From Massospora cicadina (taxonomy: Eukaryota; Entomophthoromycota; Entomophthoromycetes; Entomophthorales; Entomophthoraceae), in the NCBI GenBank assembly GCA_022478985.1, contig JAKSZP010009625.1:1-64000 (forward strand): a stretch of DNA of 64,000 bases, in the 5' to 3' direction. Made by a program: the position numbers and the translations under genes. This document shows positions 11,236 through 22,360 of this stretch, piece after piece. The notes beneath the pieces are model-generated. The model saw nothing but the letters and a program-made list of their open reading frames with translations. It was not told where the DNA came from and made no database searches. Every line of letters starts with the position of its first letter. Within the stretch, counting starts at the first letter, position 1.

Positions 11236-12010
11236 TTAGACAACCAGCCTTTTTTTACATGCACAAACGTTTTACTTGTGGGACTTTTGCAAAGTGCAAA
11301 TTGGGTGCGCCAGCTGATGGTCACAACTGTGGCAGGCTCACCTCCATTTTCTAATTTTGCCAATGGTTGGAGCATCTCAGCATTATTCTTGCTGCCTTCA
11401 ACAGGGAAGTCCCCACCCTTCTTGCTTGTACATGGTGGATACAGACGCTTTGTGATCTAAAAAGTCACGATTTCATAATTTTCCAACAAATTTCATAAAA
11501 ACATTAAAAATAAAATGGTTCTCCTTGGCACCGCGTTCAGACAATGCAGTCAGGATCATTGATGAAGGGCCTGGTGGTGTTGGCCTTGGATAACATCATA
11601 CAACCCGTCACCAAAATGGTATGAGGTCGTTCATGGCCTAAAACGCGTTTTATAATGACATTTCCCTATATAAAACCAAGACCTATATCTTCTCTTATGG
11701 CTCATATAGGGAACCCATTTCAGTGTAACAAATCACCCCAGAGAACCCACGCTTGACCACAACCATGATCTGCAGAACACAGGAGGTGGAGAAGGAGTTA
11801 CTTCTTCAATATAAAATAGTTTATGCAGTTACTGAAGATATGTTGGGATATGTGACCTCAGTAGTAAGAGTGGCCAACTATCCCTCTCCATTCTATGATG
11901 CAGAAACGTACCCTGGAGGCATGCTAATGCCTGAAGAAGATTTTTATGGTGAAGTGTTGGCGTTGTCTGCTATAAATAAAGATCATTCTGGATCTTTTTG
12001 TTAACTGATA
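11236..12010 (+). pseudogene. Chromovirus leader and gag/protease junction
   Basis: Nothing that looks like a full capsid is visible between the 5' LTR and the protease. At about 11270-11335 one frame has closely spaced Cys and His (CGTFAKCKLGAPADGHNC) that could be a decayed zinc finger. A frame at 11753-12004 starts with ATG; its end (FYGEVLALSAINKD) lies just before the protease. Between 11461 and 11752 I see no coding signal, only a TATA-like CTATATAAAA at 11667-11676. Gag was probably deleted or has drifted beyond recognition. Confidence 0.4.
11667..11676 (+). promoter_or_regulatory. TATA-like box upstream of the 11753 frame
   Basis: CTATATAAAA lies about 77 bp before the ATG at 11753, inside the chromovirus leader. 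It is only a sequence match and could be chance in AT-rich DNA. Confidence 0.25.
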
Positions 12011-12019
12011 CCCTTTCAT

Positions 12020-12377
12020 CCCCTTTAGGGAAAATCAGCATGGCTATTCTGGTGGATACAGGAGCTTTGAGAATTTTATTGATCAAGACCTAGCCGACTA
12101 CCTTGAGCTGAGTTACTTGCCAGGTGGTATGGTTAGGGGAGGGGCTTCCTAAGGTATTCCAACGCTTAAAAGTATGGGGTCAGTGGATTGTCAAGTTGGC
12201 AAATATCATTTGGCTGACCGCTTCCAAGCTATCAAAAACCTCTTGTACCCCATTATTTTGGGTGTAGAGTGGTGGCGAAAGTTTGCCGTCAGAACCAAAT
12301 TGAAAGACAATACGTTGTCCTTAACTTTGAAGAATGGTCATGAATTAGTTGTCCCTTTGGCTGAAGCAAATTTTTAG
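12020..12377 (+). pseudogene. Chromovirus protease
   Basis: The frame reads AILVDTGALR near 12045-12075, with an intact DTG loop, then shifts frame into FIDQDLADYLEL and, from 12174, a 67-codon open stretch with YPIILGVEWWRKFAV. That last motif is the hydrophobic-ILG flap-side segment found near the end of gypsy proteases. One frameshift after the active site and one stop near 12150 inactivate it. It sits directly before RT, as in Gag-Pol. Confidence 0.72.
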
Positions 12378-12529
12378 GGCGATTTGCCTCACTGCCTAAT
12401 ATCCACACCCTCAGTCTTGCTCCGTTGCTGAAGCCCTCTTTGAAGGTTCTTTTAACTTCCTATTTGGAGGGGGTTTCTTCATATGATGTGGCTTCAGCTA
12501 ATGTACTACCAGCTCATTCAGAGTTTAAT

Positions 12530-13174
12530 TGCGAGTTTAAGCTCACCTTTGATCTGGTACGGGTATTTTCCCCTATTTATCCTTTGACTGTATGAGAGGA
12601 AGCAGCCTTATATGTGTGAGTTAAAGAGAAGTTAGCCAAAGGCGCAATTTTCAGCGTACCTCCCCAGTATGCTCCCCACTTCTCTTTGTGGAGAAAGCTG
12701 AAGGTACCTTACACCCCTGCATAGATTATGGGAATCTCAACAACGTCACAGTACCAGGCTTGCATCCCATCCCATTGGACTCACAGATTGCACGCTATGT
12801 GGAGAAGGCGAGAGTCTTCTCCAAACGGATTATTTAAACGTGTTCAATCAGATCCATATCAAGAAGGGCCAATAGTGGCTAACCACATTATGTACCAGAA
12901 AAGGAATTTTCCAAATTTGGGCTATGCCCTTTGGGCTTAAAAATGCCTCTGCTATCTTTTAACGCTGTATTGATGCAGCTTTGGGGGACCTGCTGGGGTA
13001 TGCGCGGTAGCCTACATGGATGATATTCTGGTATTTTCCCCTGACAATGAGTCCCATGCAGTACACCTTTGGCAGGTGGTGGAGCGCTTGAGGGCAGCTG
13101 ACTTTACATTAAATAAGTAAATGTGAATTCTTCAAGTCCCAGGTCACCTTACTAGGCAACTTCATGTTTGACTA
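12530..13174 (+). pseudogene. Chromovirus reverse transcriptase
   Basis: Recognisable blocks: KLAKGAIFSVPPQYAPH (fingers, near 12630), FVEKAEGTLHPCIDYGNLNN (near 12690-12745), GLCPLGLKNASAIF (near 12930) and YMDDILVFS with the catalytic YMDD at 13013-13024. The polymerase box is intact but several stops and frame changes lie between blocks. It copies element RNA into DNA. A thumb segment continues into the next frame. Confidence 0.8.
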
Positions 13175-14182
13175 ATGGCACATGATAACTCCAGACAGGA
13201 GAAGGCGATTTGTGAGTGGCCCACTTCAACTTTGGTCAAGAAATTGGAAAGTTTTTTAAGGACATGTATGTTCCTTAAGAAATTCACACCGAATCTTTCT
13301 GAAGTGGTGACGCCCTTGTATAAGGTGAGTGGGAAAAAAGTGCTCCAGTGGTCCCCAATTTTCAAGGATGCCTTCCAATCGGTAAAGTGTAACCTGCTGT
13401 CCACGTCTGTCCTTTGCCATGTTGATCCCAATAAAGGGTTCATTGTTGCTTCTGATGCCTCCAACTTAGCCATAGCAGCAGCTCTATTACAAGTAGGCGA
13501 AGATGGAATAGAGCATCTGGTAGGATATTTTTCTAGGAAAATGTCTCTGCTTGAGTTAAATTACGCTGTATATGATAAAGAGTTACTTGCAGTGGTTGAG
13601 GCGCTGACTTATTGGCGTCATCACTTGCATGGATCATACCAACCCTTCTGCATACATACAGACCATCGTGCCTTGCTGTACTATCTCGCACCTCATGTCT
13701 TGACCCCATGGCAAACCCGCTGGCATGAGACCCTAGCCCAATTTGTGTTTTCCTATAAGTTTACTAAGGTTAAAGATAATTGTTTAGCGGATGCTTTGAG
13801 CCGCAACCCTGCACTAGCTCCCAATCTTAAGAATGTAGAGGTGTATAATACTCATTTGATGATTCCTCTGGTTAAGATTGTGCCTCAACTTCCCTCTCTC
13901 TCAGTCCACATCCCAGTGCTTGCTTCTCTGGAGAATGCAGAGAAGTATGGTATGTTCAGAAAGGTAGTCCTCTCACAGCCTTCGTCAGCAGGATATACCA
14001 TGGTCTTTTCTAAGAGCGCATTAAAACAGGAGGATATTACCAGGGGTTATCACGTGAAGGATGAGATGGTGTGGTTTCAGGGGCACTTATGGGTTCCCGC
14101 CAGACCACTTCGCTTGGAAATCATCCAGGACCATCATGACGGAATCACCATTGGTCATACTGGGAAGGAAAAAGCTCTATAG
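13175..14182 (+). CDS. Chromovirus RT thumb and RNase H, longest open frame
   Basis: A 335-codon open frame without stops. It begins inside RT (the ATG is only the first in frame), with SFLRTCMFLKKFTPNLSEVV as the thumb or connection. RNase H follows: VASDASNLAIAAALL has the first catalytic Asp, YDKELLAVVEAL the Glu, HTDHRALLYY the next Asp and LADALSRNP the last. All four acids are present. The tail from about codon 215 on is the linker to integrase, ending near GHTGKEKAL, a relic of the HHCC zinc-binding region. This is the best-preserved protein segment of the chromovirus. Confidence 0.85.
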   Translation: MAHDNSRQEKAICEWPTSTLVKKLESFLRTCMFLKKFTPNLSEVVTPLYKVSGKKVLQWSPIFKDAFQSVKCNLLSTSVLCHVDPNKGFIVASDASNLAIAAALLQVGEDGIEHLVGYFSRKMSLLELNYAVYDKELLAVVEALTYWRHHLHGSYQPFCIHTDHRALLYYLAPHVLTPWQTRWHETLAQFVFSYKFTKVKDNCLADALSRNPALAPNLKNVEVYNTHLMIPLVKIVPQLPSLSVHIPVLASLENAEKYGMFRKVVLSQPSSAGYTMVFSKSALKQEDITRGYHVKDEMVWFQGHLWVPARPLRLEIIQDHHDGITIGHTGKEKAL

Positions 14183-14794
14183 CTAATTTGCCACGCTTAC
14201 AATTGGAAGAGGTTAGCCGCACAGGTGTACAGGTATTGTAAAGAGTGCCTGGTCTGCAACCAGATGAAACTGAATTGCCATCCACTAGTGGGGCTGTTGG
14301 TACCAGCTCAAAAGGCTAAAGGACCTTGGACTTCCCTATTGTTTGATTTTATTGAGGAATTTCCTGTATCTGATGTCTACAATGCCATCATGGTGGTTGT
14401 GGACCGCTCTACAAAGTTAGTCCACAATATTCCCTGCAGAACCACAGTCACTGCGGCTGAGATGGCTAGGCTCTTTGTCCCTCATGTGTTTGCATTTCAT
14501 AAGTCTCCCAAGAAATAATTAGCGATTGTGGACCTCAGTTTACCTCCATATGTAGGAAGAGTTGTGTAAGGCTCTTCATATTCGCCCATGCCATTCAACC
14601 GCCTATCACCCCCAATCATATGGGCAGACTGAACAAATGAACCGATGCTTGTAGCAGTTCTTACTGTGTTACACCACCGCAGATCATTTAGATTGGGTTT
14701 CCCGTCTCCTCATGGCCCAATTCAGTTATAACAACGCCCAAAATGCATCAATCAAATGTTCCCCCTTCTTTAAAAGCTATGGTTTCAATCCCAC
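14183..14794 (+). pseudogene. Chromovirus integrase, zinc finger and core
   Basis: YCKECLVCNQMK (from 14231) gives the two Cys of the HHCC finger. The core has FDFIEEFPVSD (first Asp), then after a stop ISDCGPQFTS (second Asp) and GQTEQMNR (catalytic Glu, from about 14620). It then runs to FFKSYGFNPT, where TRIM-1 interrupts at 14795. All three catalytic acids remain, though in different frames. The reading resumes at 18680 with FNMDPTCGSK, so the interrupted codon run is restored exactly if the insert and one CCCAC are removed. Confidence 0.8.
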
Positions 14795-15820
14795 TGTAAC
14801 AACATTAAACGTGTGCTTCACTAGTGTGCCAGGACAACCAGTATGAATACTGATTGGCCCTTTACCGTTTTGCTTTCATAGGCATAACAACCCCGTTGGA
14901 GTCTGCGTCCAACCCACCAACACAGCAGACCAACGACTTCACCTTAGCCCCAAGGCCTGTAGTTTGCCCCAGCAAGTCCTGACCCCATCCTGGGTGGCCA
15001 AGGCACTCCCGCGCTGCTCCACCATCCTGACCCTTTGCCAACGCATCTGAGCATGCCCCGGCGAGTCCTGCCCCCATCTTGGGCAGCTAAGGCACTCCCA
15101 AGATGCACCCCACAGGGTTGATGGCCAGCAGTGCTGTCATTGGTGGCTTGTTTTCCAGGCGCTCACCTGTTCCTCCTAGGGGCTGGTATTGGAGCTGGCA
15201 GCACCGCCTAAGCCAGTCATGAACCTTATGCCAATGTCAGGGATCTCCAATCCCATTTACTCTTAACCTACCTGAAAAACTACTAACAACTAAAAGTAGA
15301 TGGGCGTAAAGAGAGATATTTATTTAGAGGGAATGAATGCCTATTTATACTTTGCTACTGCACCTCTGAAACCCCTCAGCCATTCAAGATGAAACTCTAT
15401 CAGATTGTCAATTCATTCATTCAGTCATAGTGATTCCCTCCCAATCCGCTCATCTGATTACCAATTATTAAATTAAGTCAATCCATCCTTGGCATGAGTC
15501 ACCAGTCGATTTTATATGAATTCATAAATTAAATAGAACTTCAAGCATCCTCAGCATGAGTCAGCGGTGCTCCAAATTAGTTGGCAGAACCATATTCAAA
15601 AGGATAGTAACTGTCTTATCAGCTTTCTGCCAGAAATTCCCAAAACAATGCTTGACTTGGCATTTTGGATGCAAATGCAGATTATGCTGAACATAAAATT
15701 AAATTAATAACATAACATTAAATAGTATCAAACTAGGCGATTAGCTGGCAATCACGCCCAACTAACCAAGACCCTAATTCTAATACTATTGGGAGGATCC
15801 ATCTGGGTAAAATCTAGACA
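14795..15820 (-). repeat. TRIM-1 LTR-A
   Basis: Starts TGTAACAACATT and ends ATCTAGACA in + coordinates. Homologous over its length to LTR-C and to LTR-B outside the 16885-17460 insertion. GC-rich first 400 bp, AT-rich remainder. Confidence 0.85.
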
Positions 15821-15973
15821 TTGCCCCAACTTAACCAGATGGTATCCTCCAGTGCAGCCCACCTTGAAGTGGCCAATACCTACCCCAGCGCCCACTTGAA
15901 GGAGCGCTGGGTCTTAACCTGTCCTCCAACTACTCGGGCAACCCACTAGTGAAGCCCCTGTAGTGAGCACCAC
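15821..15973 (-). other. TRIM-1 internal region 1 with PPT and primer site
   Basis: About 153 bp. Minus-strand reading gives a primer-binding site (15955-15972, TGGTGCTCACTACAGGGG) at one end and the purine run AAGTTGGGGCAA against LTR-A at the other. CAGCGCCCACTTGAAGGAGC in its middle recurs nearly unchanged in internal region 2. Confidence 0.8.
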
Positions 15974-17499
15974 TGTCACAAAATCAACCGTGGGCTCTGC
16001 TAGTGTGCCAGGGCAACCAGTATGAAGACTGGTTGTCCCTTTGCCATTTCACCTAAATATGCATACCAACCCCATTGGAGTCTGCGTCCAACTCACCAAA
16101 ACAGCAGACCAATGACTTCACCTTATCCCCAGAGCCTGTGGTATGCCACAGCGAGTCCTGCCCCATCCTTGGTGGCCAAGGCACTCCCGCGCTGCACCCT
16201 GCAGGGTTGACAGTCAGTAGTGCCGTCATTAGTGGCTTGTTTTCCAGGCGCTCACCTGTTCCTCCTAGGGGCTGGTATTGGAGCTGGCAGCACCGCCTAA
16301 ACCAGTCATGAACCTTATGCCAATGTCAGGGATCTCCAATCCCATTTACTCTTAACCTACCTGAAAAACTACTAACAACTAAAAGTAGATGGACGTAAAG
16401 AGAGATATTTATTTAGAGGGAATGAATGCCTATTTATACTTTGCTACTGCACCTCTGAAACCCCTCAGCCATCCAGGCTGAATTCTATCAGATTATCAAT
16501 TCATTCATTCATTCTTTATTCATCATAGTGATTCCCTCCCAATCCGCTCATATGATCACCAAATATTGAATTAAGTTGATCCATCCTCAGCATTAGTCAC
16601 CAGTTTATTGTATATAAATTTATATTTAAATAGAACTTTGAGCATCCTCGGCATGAGTCAATGGTGCTCCAAATTAATTGGCAAAAAATTATTTGAATGG
16701 ATGGTAATGGATTCATCAGCTTTCCACCAGAAATTCCCAAAATTATCCTTGACTTGGCATTTCAGCGGCAAACGCAGATTCCGCCAAACCTAAACTCAAA
16801 TTAATAATATAACATCAAATAGTATCAAACTAGGTGATTAGCAGGCAATTACACCTGACTAACCAGCACCCCTAATTATGATACTGTAACAGTCAGAAAA
16901 TCTTAGTTTCTGACTGCCATATAATAAAAGATACCTTGGTGCACTGACAGCACCAAAGTAGCTTAACTTCAAGTAGGAAGAGGTTTGGGGTACCAACAGC
17001 GCCAAACATTCACACTACTAGTTGGTTATACAAGGTTTGAATAGTGGTTGGTCTGACCCAACCATGTGAAAACTCCTCAAAAATTGATACTTAAAAAGAC
17101 CAACAGTAAGCGAGGTATGTTAACCCCAAAACAACCTTTTTTTCATCCTTCATATAAAAAGTGCCCAACAAACAGAGCTCATCTGGGGAGCAACTGAAAA
17201 TGCTCCCCAGGAGGGAAAGCTAGGGGTAGAGTTCCAAAGTAAGCTTCAGAATTGGCAGGCGTGCCTTTTAATGGCTGCCCTTTGAGGGCCATACCCAAAT
17301 CATTAATTAGGCTTGTATGAGCCTAATTTAAAATTTGGGTGAGCACAATTTAGCGCCCAAAACTGATTGAGCCAAAAGTATTTTAAAATGATTTGACTCA
17401 GTTTTGGAAAATCTGAATCTGAGTAAAAATGCAACAATCAAAATGGACTTGATTGTTATATATACTACCAGAAGGATCCATCTGGTTGATTTCCTGACA
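15974..17499 (-). repeat. TRIM-1 LTR-B, interrupted
   Basis: Starts TGTCACAAAATC and ends TTTCCTGACA. It is longer than A and C because of a 576-bp insertion at 16885-17460, and it lacks a block in its GC-rich part (counterpart of about 15020-15095 of LTR-A). Confidence 0.82.
16885..17460. mobile_element. Probable solo LTR inside TRIM-1 LTR-B
   Basis: The sequence from TGTAACAGTCAG to GATTGTTATA is absent from LTR-A and LTR-C at this place. It is flanked by GATAC (16880-16884) and TATAC (17461-17465), a 5-bp repeat with one mismatch. The TG start and lack of coding sequence suggest a solo LTR. Its first 35 bases form a hairpin (CAGTCAGAAA against TTTCTGACTG). The end is ATA rather than CA, so the family is uncertain. 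Confidence 0.55.
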
Positions 17500-17654
17500 T
17501 TGCCCCCCACTTAACCAGATGGAATCCTTCAGAGCAGCCCACCTCAAATTGAGCCAAACTTACCCCAGCGCCCCCTTGAAGGAGCGCTGGGTCTTAACCT
17601 GTCCTCCAACTACTCGAGAAACCCACTAGTAAAGCCCCCTGTAGTGAACACCAC
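17500..17654 (-). other. TRIM-1 internal region 2 with PPT and primer site
   Basis: About 155 bp. It carries the purine run GTGGGGGGCAA on the minus strand beside LTR-B and a primer site at 17636-17653 (one base different from internal region 1). Confidence 0.8.
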
Positions 17655-18674
17655 TGTTGCAAAATTGACCATGGGCTCCGTTAGTGTGCCAGGCCAACTA
17701 GTATGAAGACTGGTTGGCCATTTGTTGTTTTGCCTTCATAGGCGTACCAACACCGTTGGAGTCTGCGTCCAACCCACCAACAAAGCAGACCATTGACTTC
17801 ACCTTAGCCCCAGGGCCTGTGGTGTGCCCCAGTGAGTCCTGCCCCCATCCTGGGCGGCCAAGGCACTCCCACGCTGCTCCACCATCCTGACCCTTTGCCA
17901 ACGCATCTGAGCATGCCCCGGCGAGTCCTGCCCCCATCTTGGGCAGCTAAGGCACTCCCAAGATGCAACCCACAGGGTTGATGGCCAGCAGTGCTGTCAT
18001 TGGTGGCTGGTTGGCCAGATTCCCACCTGTTCCTCCTAGGGGCTGGTATTGGAGCTGGCAGCACCAGCTATTCCAAGCGCATCACCTTATGCCAACTTCA
18101 GGGATCTTTAATCCTATTTCCTTTTAATCTAGCTGCTGAACTACTATTGACTAAAAGAAAATAGGCGAAAGAGAGATGTTTACTTGGAGGGATGAACAAC
18201 TATTTATACCTAGGCTAATGCATCTCTGAAACCCCTCAGCCATTCAAGATGAAACTCTATCAGATCATCAATTCATTCATTATAGCGATTCCCTCTCAAT
18301 CCATTCATCTGATCACCAAATTTTAAATTAGTTTTATCTATCCTCGGCACAAGTCACCAGTTGGTCATATGTAAATTCATTTAATAGAACTTTGAGTATC
18401 CTTGGCATGAGTCACCGGTGCTCTGAATTAGTAAGTGGAACCATATTTGAATGGATGGTAACAGATTCATCAGCTTTCCGCTGGAAACTCCCATAACTAT
18501 CCTCAGATTGGTATTTCAGTGGCAAGCGCAGATTCTTCCTAATTTAAATCAAATTAACGATTATATCACATTAAATAGTATCAAACTAGGCAATTAGCTG
18601 GAAATTATACTCAACTAACTAACACCCCTATATCTGAAACTATCAGAAGGATCCATCTGGTTAATTTACTGACA
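17655..18674 (-). repeat. TRIM-1 LTR-C
   Basis: Starts TGTTGCAAAATT and ends TTTACTGACA, followed by the CCCAC duplication and resumption of the chromovirus integrase. Confidence 0.85.
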
Positions 18675-19082
18675 CCCACCTTCAACATGGATCCCACTTG
18701 TGGATCCAAGGTGTAACGGTGGTGGACTTTGCCAATTTGATCAATAAAGTACACAGGGGGTGAGCATAAATTTAGATGTGGCATTCAGGCTTACAAGGAG
18801 AACGCTGATGGTAAGAGATGAGTTGGACCAGCGCACAAGGAAGGAGATCTCGAGATGCTGGATGCTAAAAAGATCCCAATCAAGAAACCATGCAAAAAAG
18901 TAGGATCAAAAAGTATTGGGCCTAACTACACTGTCAGAAAGGTGGGTCATGCCTCGAACCAGTTGGATCTTCCCCCTCATTCCATAGACTTTATAGTCAT
19001 CCATGAAAGCAAGCTTACATTGTTTAAGAGCCCCCACCAGAGACTCCTGAGGCTTATCTTGTGGATGGGGCACCAGAGTGGG
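18675..19082 (+). pseudogene. Chromovirus integrase, C-terminal part
   Basis: After the TRIM-1 insert the reading continues FNMDPTCGSK, then VVDFANLINKVHRG near 18720. A 77-codon frame at 18855-19088 follows, with LDAKKIPIKKPCKK and IGPNYTVRKVG, the GPY/F region that lies at the integrase C-terminus. The coding run goes on toward DGAPEW, where gypsy-2 splits it at 19083; the rest is at 25299 on. Frame changes near 18740, 18830 and 19040 break it. Confidence 0.75.
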
Positions 19083-19905
19083 TGTTGATATTTTGGGCTT
19101 TGCCTGATGGCTGGTTTGTTGTTTGTAAAAACTGCAGCTTCAAGCGTCTATTGTGTGAGGACAATAGACAGGATGGTGCTATAAATTCATGAAATAGCTT
19201 TTTGGTAATACTTCAATTGTATACCCAGTCGTTTCGCTTAGACAATGGAACGCTGCCCTGATCCTACTGATCCCAAGTGAAAATCGACTTTAATATAAAA
19301 TAAAGTGATAATGCAAAAAGGTTATAAGATAAATTTGAAACTTAATCCAGAAGTTAAAGGATGTCTTTATTAGTGTACATGCAAGGGATATTTATAGGGT
19401 CTGATATTAACTACATCTTACCCATGACGCCTTACTTTCAGTGACCCTTGTCCATGTAAAAAGTTTGTAATGAGATCTACAGATACTTCAACTCAGGGCA
19501 TCATGCTCAGCCTCAAAGTCAGAATAAACACCATCATCATTCTTGAGATGGCGTTTCATCATATCTTCAAAATAGCTGAACCAATTCACTTTTGTGTGCA
19601 ATTGACAGCACATACCAAGGCAATTTGTATCACTAATAAGTAATTAATTTGATTGAAAACTCGACCAACATTAATAACTAATTTTGACATAGACTAACAA
19701 AGTACACGTGCCTGAGTCATTAAATTAAAACTTAAATTTAAGTTCAACCTAACCAATAAAGCCTTCGAGCCCTTGTCATCCTAGTCAAATATAATTAAGT
19801 GAAATTACTAGGCCGCAAGTCCCAAGTTCAGATACTTAGGATACACCTGAACCATAATCATTGATATTGAATATCTGACGATTAGGTCCAGTCAATTCCT
19901 CAACA
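19083..19905 (-). repeat. Gypsy-2 3' LTR
   Basis: Starts TGTTGATATTTTGGG and ends TTCCTCAACA in + coordinates; nearly identical to 24475-25298. Confidence 0.92.
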
Positions 19906-19924
19906 CTTCCCCTACCTTGACTGG
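19906..19924 (-). promoter_or_regulatory. Gypsy-2 polypurine tract
   Basis: Minus-strand AAGGTAGGGGAAG abuts the 3' LTR. Confidence 0.75.
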
Positions 19925-20227
19925 ATATAAGCAGCGGATACCCTTCTTCCTGGGTCGCACTGTCTAACTCTTCACCTTCCTCAAAGTTTGAATATCATCT
20001 CGATAGCCTTCCCTAAGCTGACAAGGCCAGCATGCCTGATGCTGAGCTTTCTTGGGTTTTGGCACATCTCCGTCAGGGTCTAGACAGTTGGAACTTGTAT
20101 GAAGTCCACATCTCTCTGATTCTGTTACAGGCTTCTTTGGTTTGATCATGCTCTCCTCCCCCCACCAAAGAGGGGATACCTACTTCTAATGCCTGTGAGG
20201 CATCAATCTATGAAATAAACTATATGA

Positions 20228-20316
20228 TTTGCAATTATTATTATTCTTTCTTTTTTACTTTTTACTTTTTATTTTTTATTTATTATTATTACTTTATTAT
20301 TATTTATTCTTCTTTA
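20228..20316. repeat. T/A-rich microsatellite in gypsy-2
   Basis: Imperfect TTA/TTTA/CTTT repeats lie between the polypurine side and the integrase C-terminus. There is no coding potential. Confidence 0.7.
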
Positions 20317-20345
20317 TGATACAGATGAAAAAACTTAGCATGTAC

Positions 20346-21500
20346 TCAATTCACAACCCTGCTGCCTTGATCCTTAATGGTATATACATCTTCAGATAAT
20401 TTCTTCAAAATAATAAATGGACCCTTCCAGAGTGAGGCTAGTTTGTGTGCGCGGCCTGCGCTATGAGTGTCACAATATACTACTAAATCTCCTTCATTAA
20501 ACTTATTCACCGTAGCCTGTTTAGCATCATCATAGCTCCTGAATAGTTTTTTTACTAATCTCATTTTGATAAGCTTCCAATTGCAACTTGATTAGGGTCT
20601 TCACTAGTTGCTCAACATAGTTATTTGGGTTAATTGCGTCAGGTGAACTGAGTACTGAGTATAATAATGGAGGTAGAGCGAGCTGTCTACCATATAAAAG
20701 TTGAAACAGAGAGTGGCCTGTGCTGCTGTGGTATCCAATATTGTACACAAACATGGTCGCACTAATTGAAGTTGACCATTGTGAAGGCACCAAGGCTGCG
20801 TTTTTGCTTAAAATGCCACCTAAAGTGCCATTCACTCGCTCTACCATACCATTAGTCTCAGGATGGTATGGTGTTGAAAACGCTCCTTTGATAGACATCA
20901 ACTCATTTAGCTGTTGTACCATTTGAGCAGTATAAATTCATGCCGTTGTCTGTCAAGATCTTCTGGGGGCATCTGTGCTTATAGATAATATTATCCATAA
21001 TGAACTTGGCAGTAGTTAGGGCCCTGACATCTCAAATTGCTTTCACTTCCACCCATTTTAATAGATGGTCAATAGCAACAATTATGTATTTGTTGCCTAG
21101 GCTACTCACAGGAAAGGGGACAATTACATCAATTGATATGGTATGCCAGGCCAGTTGGGTTTGATCAACCAATATTTCACATCCAGCTTCATAGGTTTTG
21201 CAATTTGGCATGAATAACATTTCTTGAGCACGTCTTGGATATTGAATCGCATGGAATCCCAATAGCAACTGGCTCAAATTAATCCTAGCGTCTTAGTCAC
21301 TCCCCCATGTCTGATGGCCTTGTGTCCTTGTGTAAAAATCTCCATTTGGTTGGAAGGTTTTGGGAATATTTGATGTTGTCCATCAGCCTTAAGTTTGAAT
21401 AGAATTCCATTTCGATATTTGGAGTCAATTAATGCTTTCTTGATCACCTTTTGAACTTCAGGTGGTTCATCTCCATATGTTTGGCTAATCATTTTATCAT
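20346..21500 (-). pseudogene. Gypsy-2 integrase
   Basis: The HHCC finger is seen as GHKAIRHGG (about 21310) and KKCYSCQIAK (about 21190). The core keeps all three acids: SIDVIVPFP (near 21133), LTDNG (near 20948) and GMVERVNGTL (near 20850). ALPPLLYS and a C-terminal LASLWKGPFIILKKLSEDVY (near 20400) complete it. Short frameshifts occur at about 20922, 20550 and 21270. Apart from these it is a complete Ty3/gypsy integrase without a chromodomain. Confidence 0.82.
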
Positions 21501-22360
21501 GAAGCTCATCGGCCAGACTGCTCAGGACAGCTACAATGGGAAGTCGCGATAGTCCATCTGCATTTTGATGGGCTGCTCTAGCTCTATGAATAATTTCATA
21601 ATCGTATGCTTATAATTTCAGAGCCCAGCGGGCTAACCATCCTTCAGGTTCCTTGAGATTGTGGAGCCATCGTAATGAGCTGTAATCCATTACTACTTGA
21701 AATTTGGTGCCGTGAATGTAAACCCAAAATTGTTTACAAGCATAGATGACAGCCAGGCATTCTCTTTCAGTCATTGTGTAATTACGCTCATGCTTATTCA
21801 GTGTCCTGCTGCAATAAGTGACTGGATGCTCCTCGCCATCATCCCCAATCTACAATAGCACACCACCAATCGCAGCCAACAAGGCATCAGTTTTTATGAT
21901 AAAAGGTTTGCTGAAATCAGGATATTGGAGGATAGGCGCTGAGCTCATTTTGTTTAAAAGCCTCAAAGGCTTGTTGGCATTCCTCTGCCCAGCAAAAATG
22001 AACTCCTCCTTGTAGCAAGTGGAATAGAGGCTAGGCAATCTTTGGGAACCCTTCCATGAATCTTTGATAGTATCCTACCATGCTTAAGAACACTTGGACA
22101 TCTCTCATACTCGTCAGATGTTGCATATTGTTAATTGCCTCCACCTTTTGAGGTTGAGGCCACAAGCCCTTGGAATCAATGACAAACCCGAGGTATTCCA
22201 ATTGTTCTTTAAAGAATTGGTATTTTCTAGGTTTTATCTTCAGATTAGCCTTCAACAGTCATTCAAACACTTGTTCAAGGTGCTCCAGATGTTCAGAAAA
22301 CGTTTGCATAAAGACATTGATATCATCCAGGTACACCAAAACGCAGGACAATTTAAGATC
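21500..22360 (-). pseudogene. Gypsy-2 RT remnant (YLDD, thumb) and RNase H
   Basis: What is left of RT starts right at LVYLDDI (YLDD at 22322-22333), then the thumb LGFVIDSKGLWPQPQKVEAI and RDVQVFLSMVGYYQRFM (22031-22255). RNase H begins QYPDFSKPFIIKTDALLAAI (21850-22038) and continues to about 21500. The fingers and most of the palm are gone. Without them no polymerase can form. Confidence 0.82.

Larger units (their letters stand above)
14795..18674 (-). mobile_element. TRIM-1: three-LTR tandem with tiny internal regions
   Basis: Structure: LTR-A (14795-15820), internal (15821-15973), LTR-B (15974-17499, interrupted), internal (17500-17654), LTR-C (17655-18674). The whole array is flanked by CCCAC (14790-14794 and 18675-18679), so it sits in the chromovirus integrase as one unit. 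Each internal region is only about 154 bp and contains little more than a purine tract and a primer-binding site, both reading on the minus strand. No protein is encoded. This is the layout of terminal-repeat retrotransposons in miniature, which need proteins from another element. Confidence 0.88.

Noticed and set aside
13162..13473. 103-codon frame on the minus strand
   Set aside because: It is the complement of the RT thumb and RNase H coding region, which has clear catalytic motifs on the + strand.
14862..18064. GC-rich frames in TRIM-1 LTRs (14862-15077, 17698-17937, 17804-18064, 16022-16311)
   Set aside because: They fall in LTRs, change frame between copies, and have no domain; composition alone keeps them open.
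14795..18674. CRISPR or satellite array
   Set aside because: Units are about 1 kb LTRs alternating with about 154-bp internals that carry PPT and primer sites, with a single target duplication outside.
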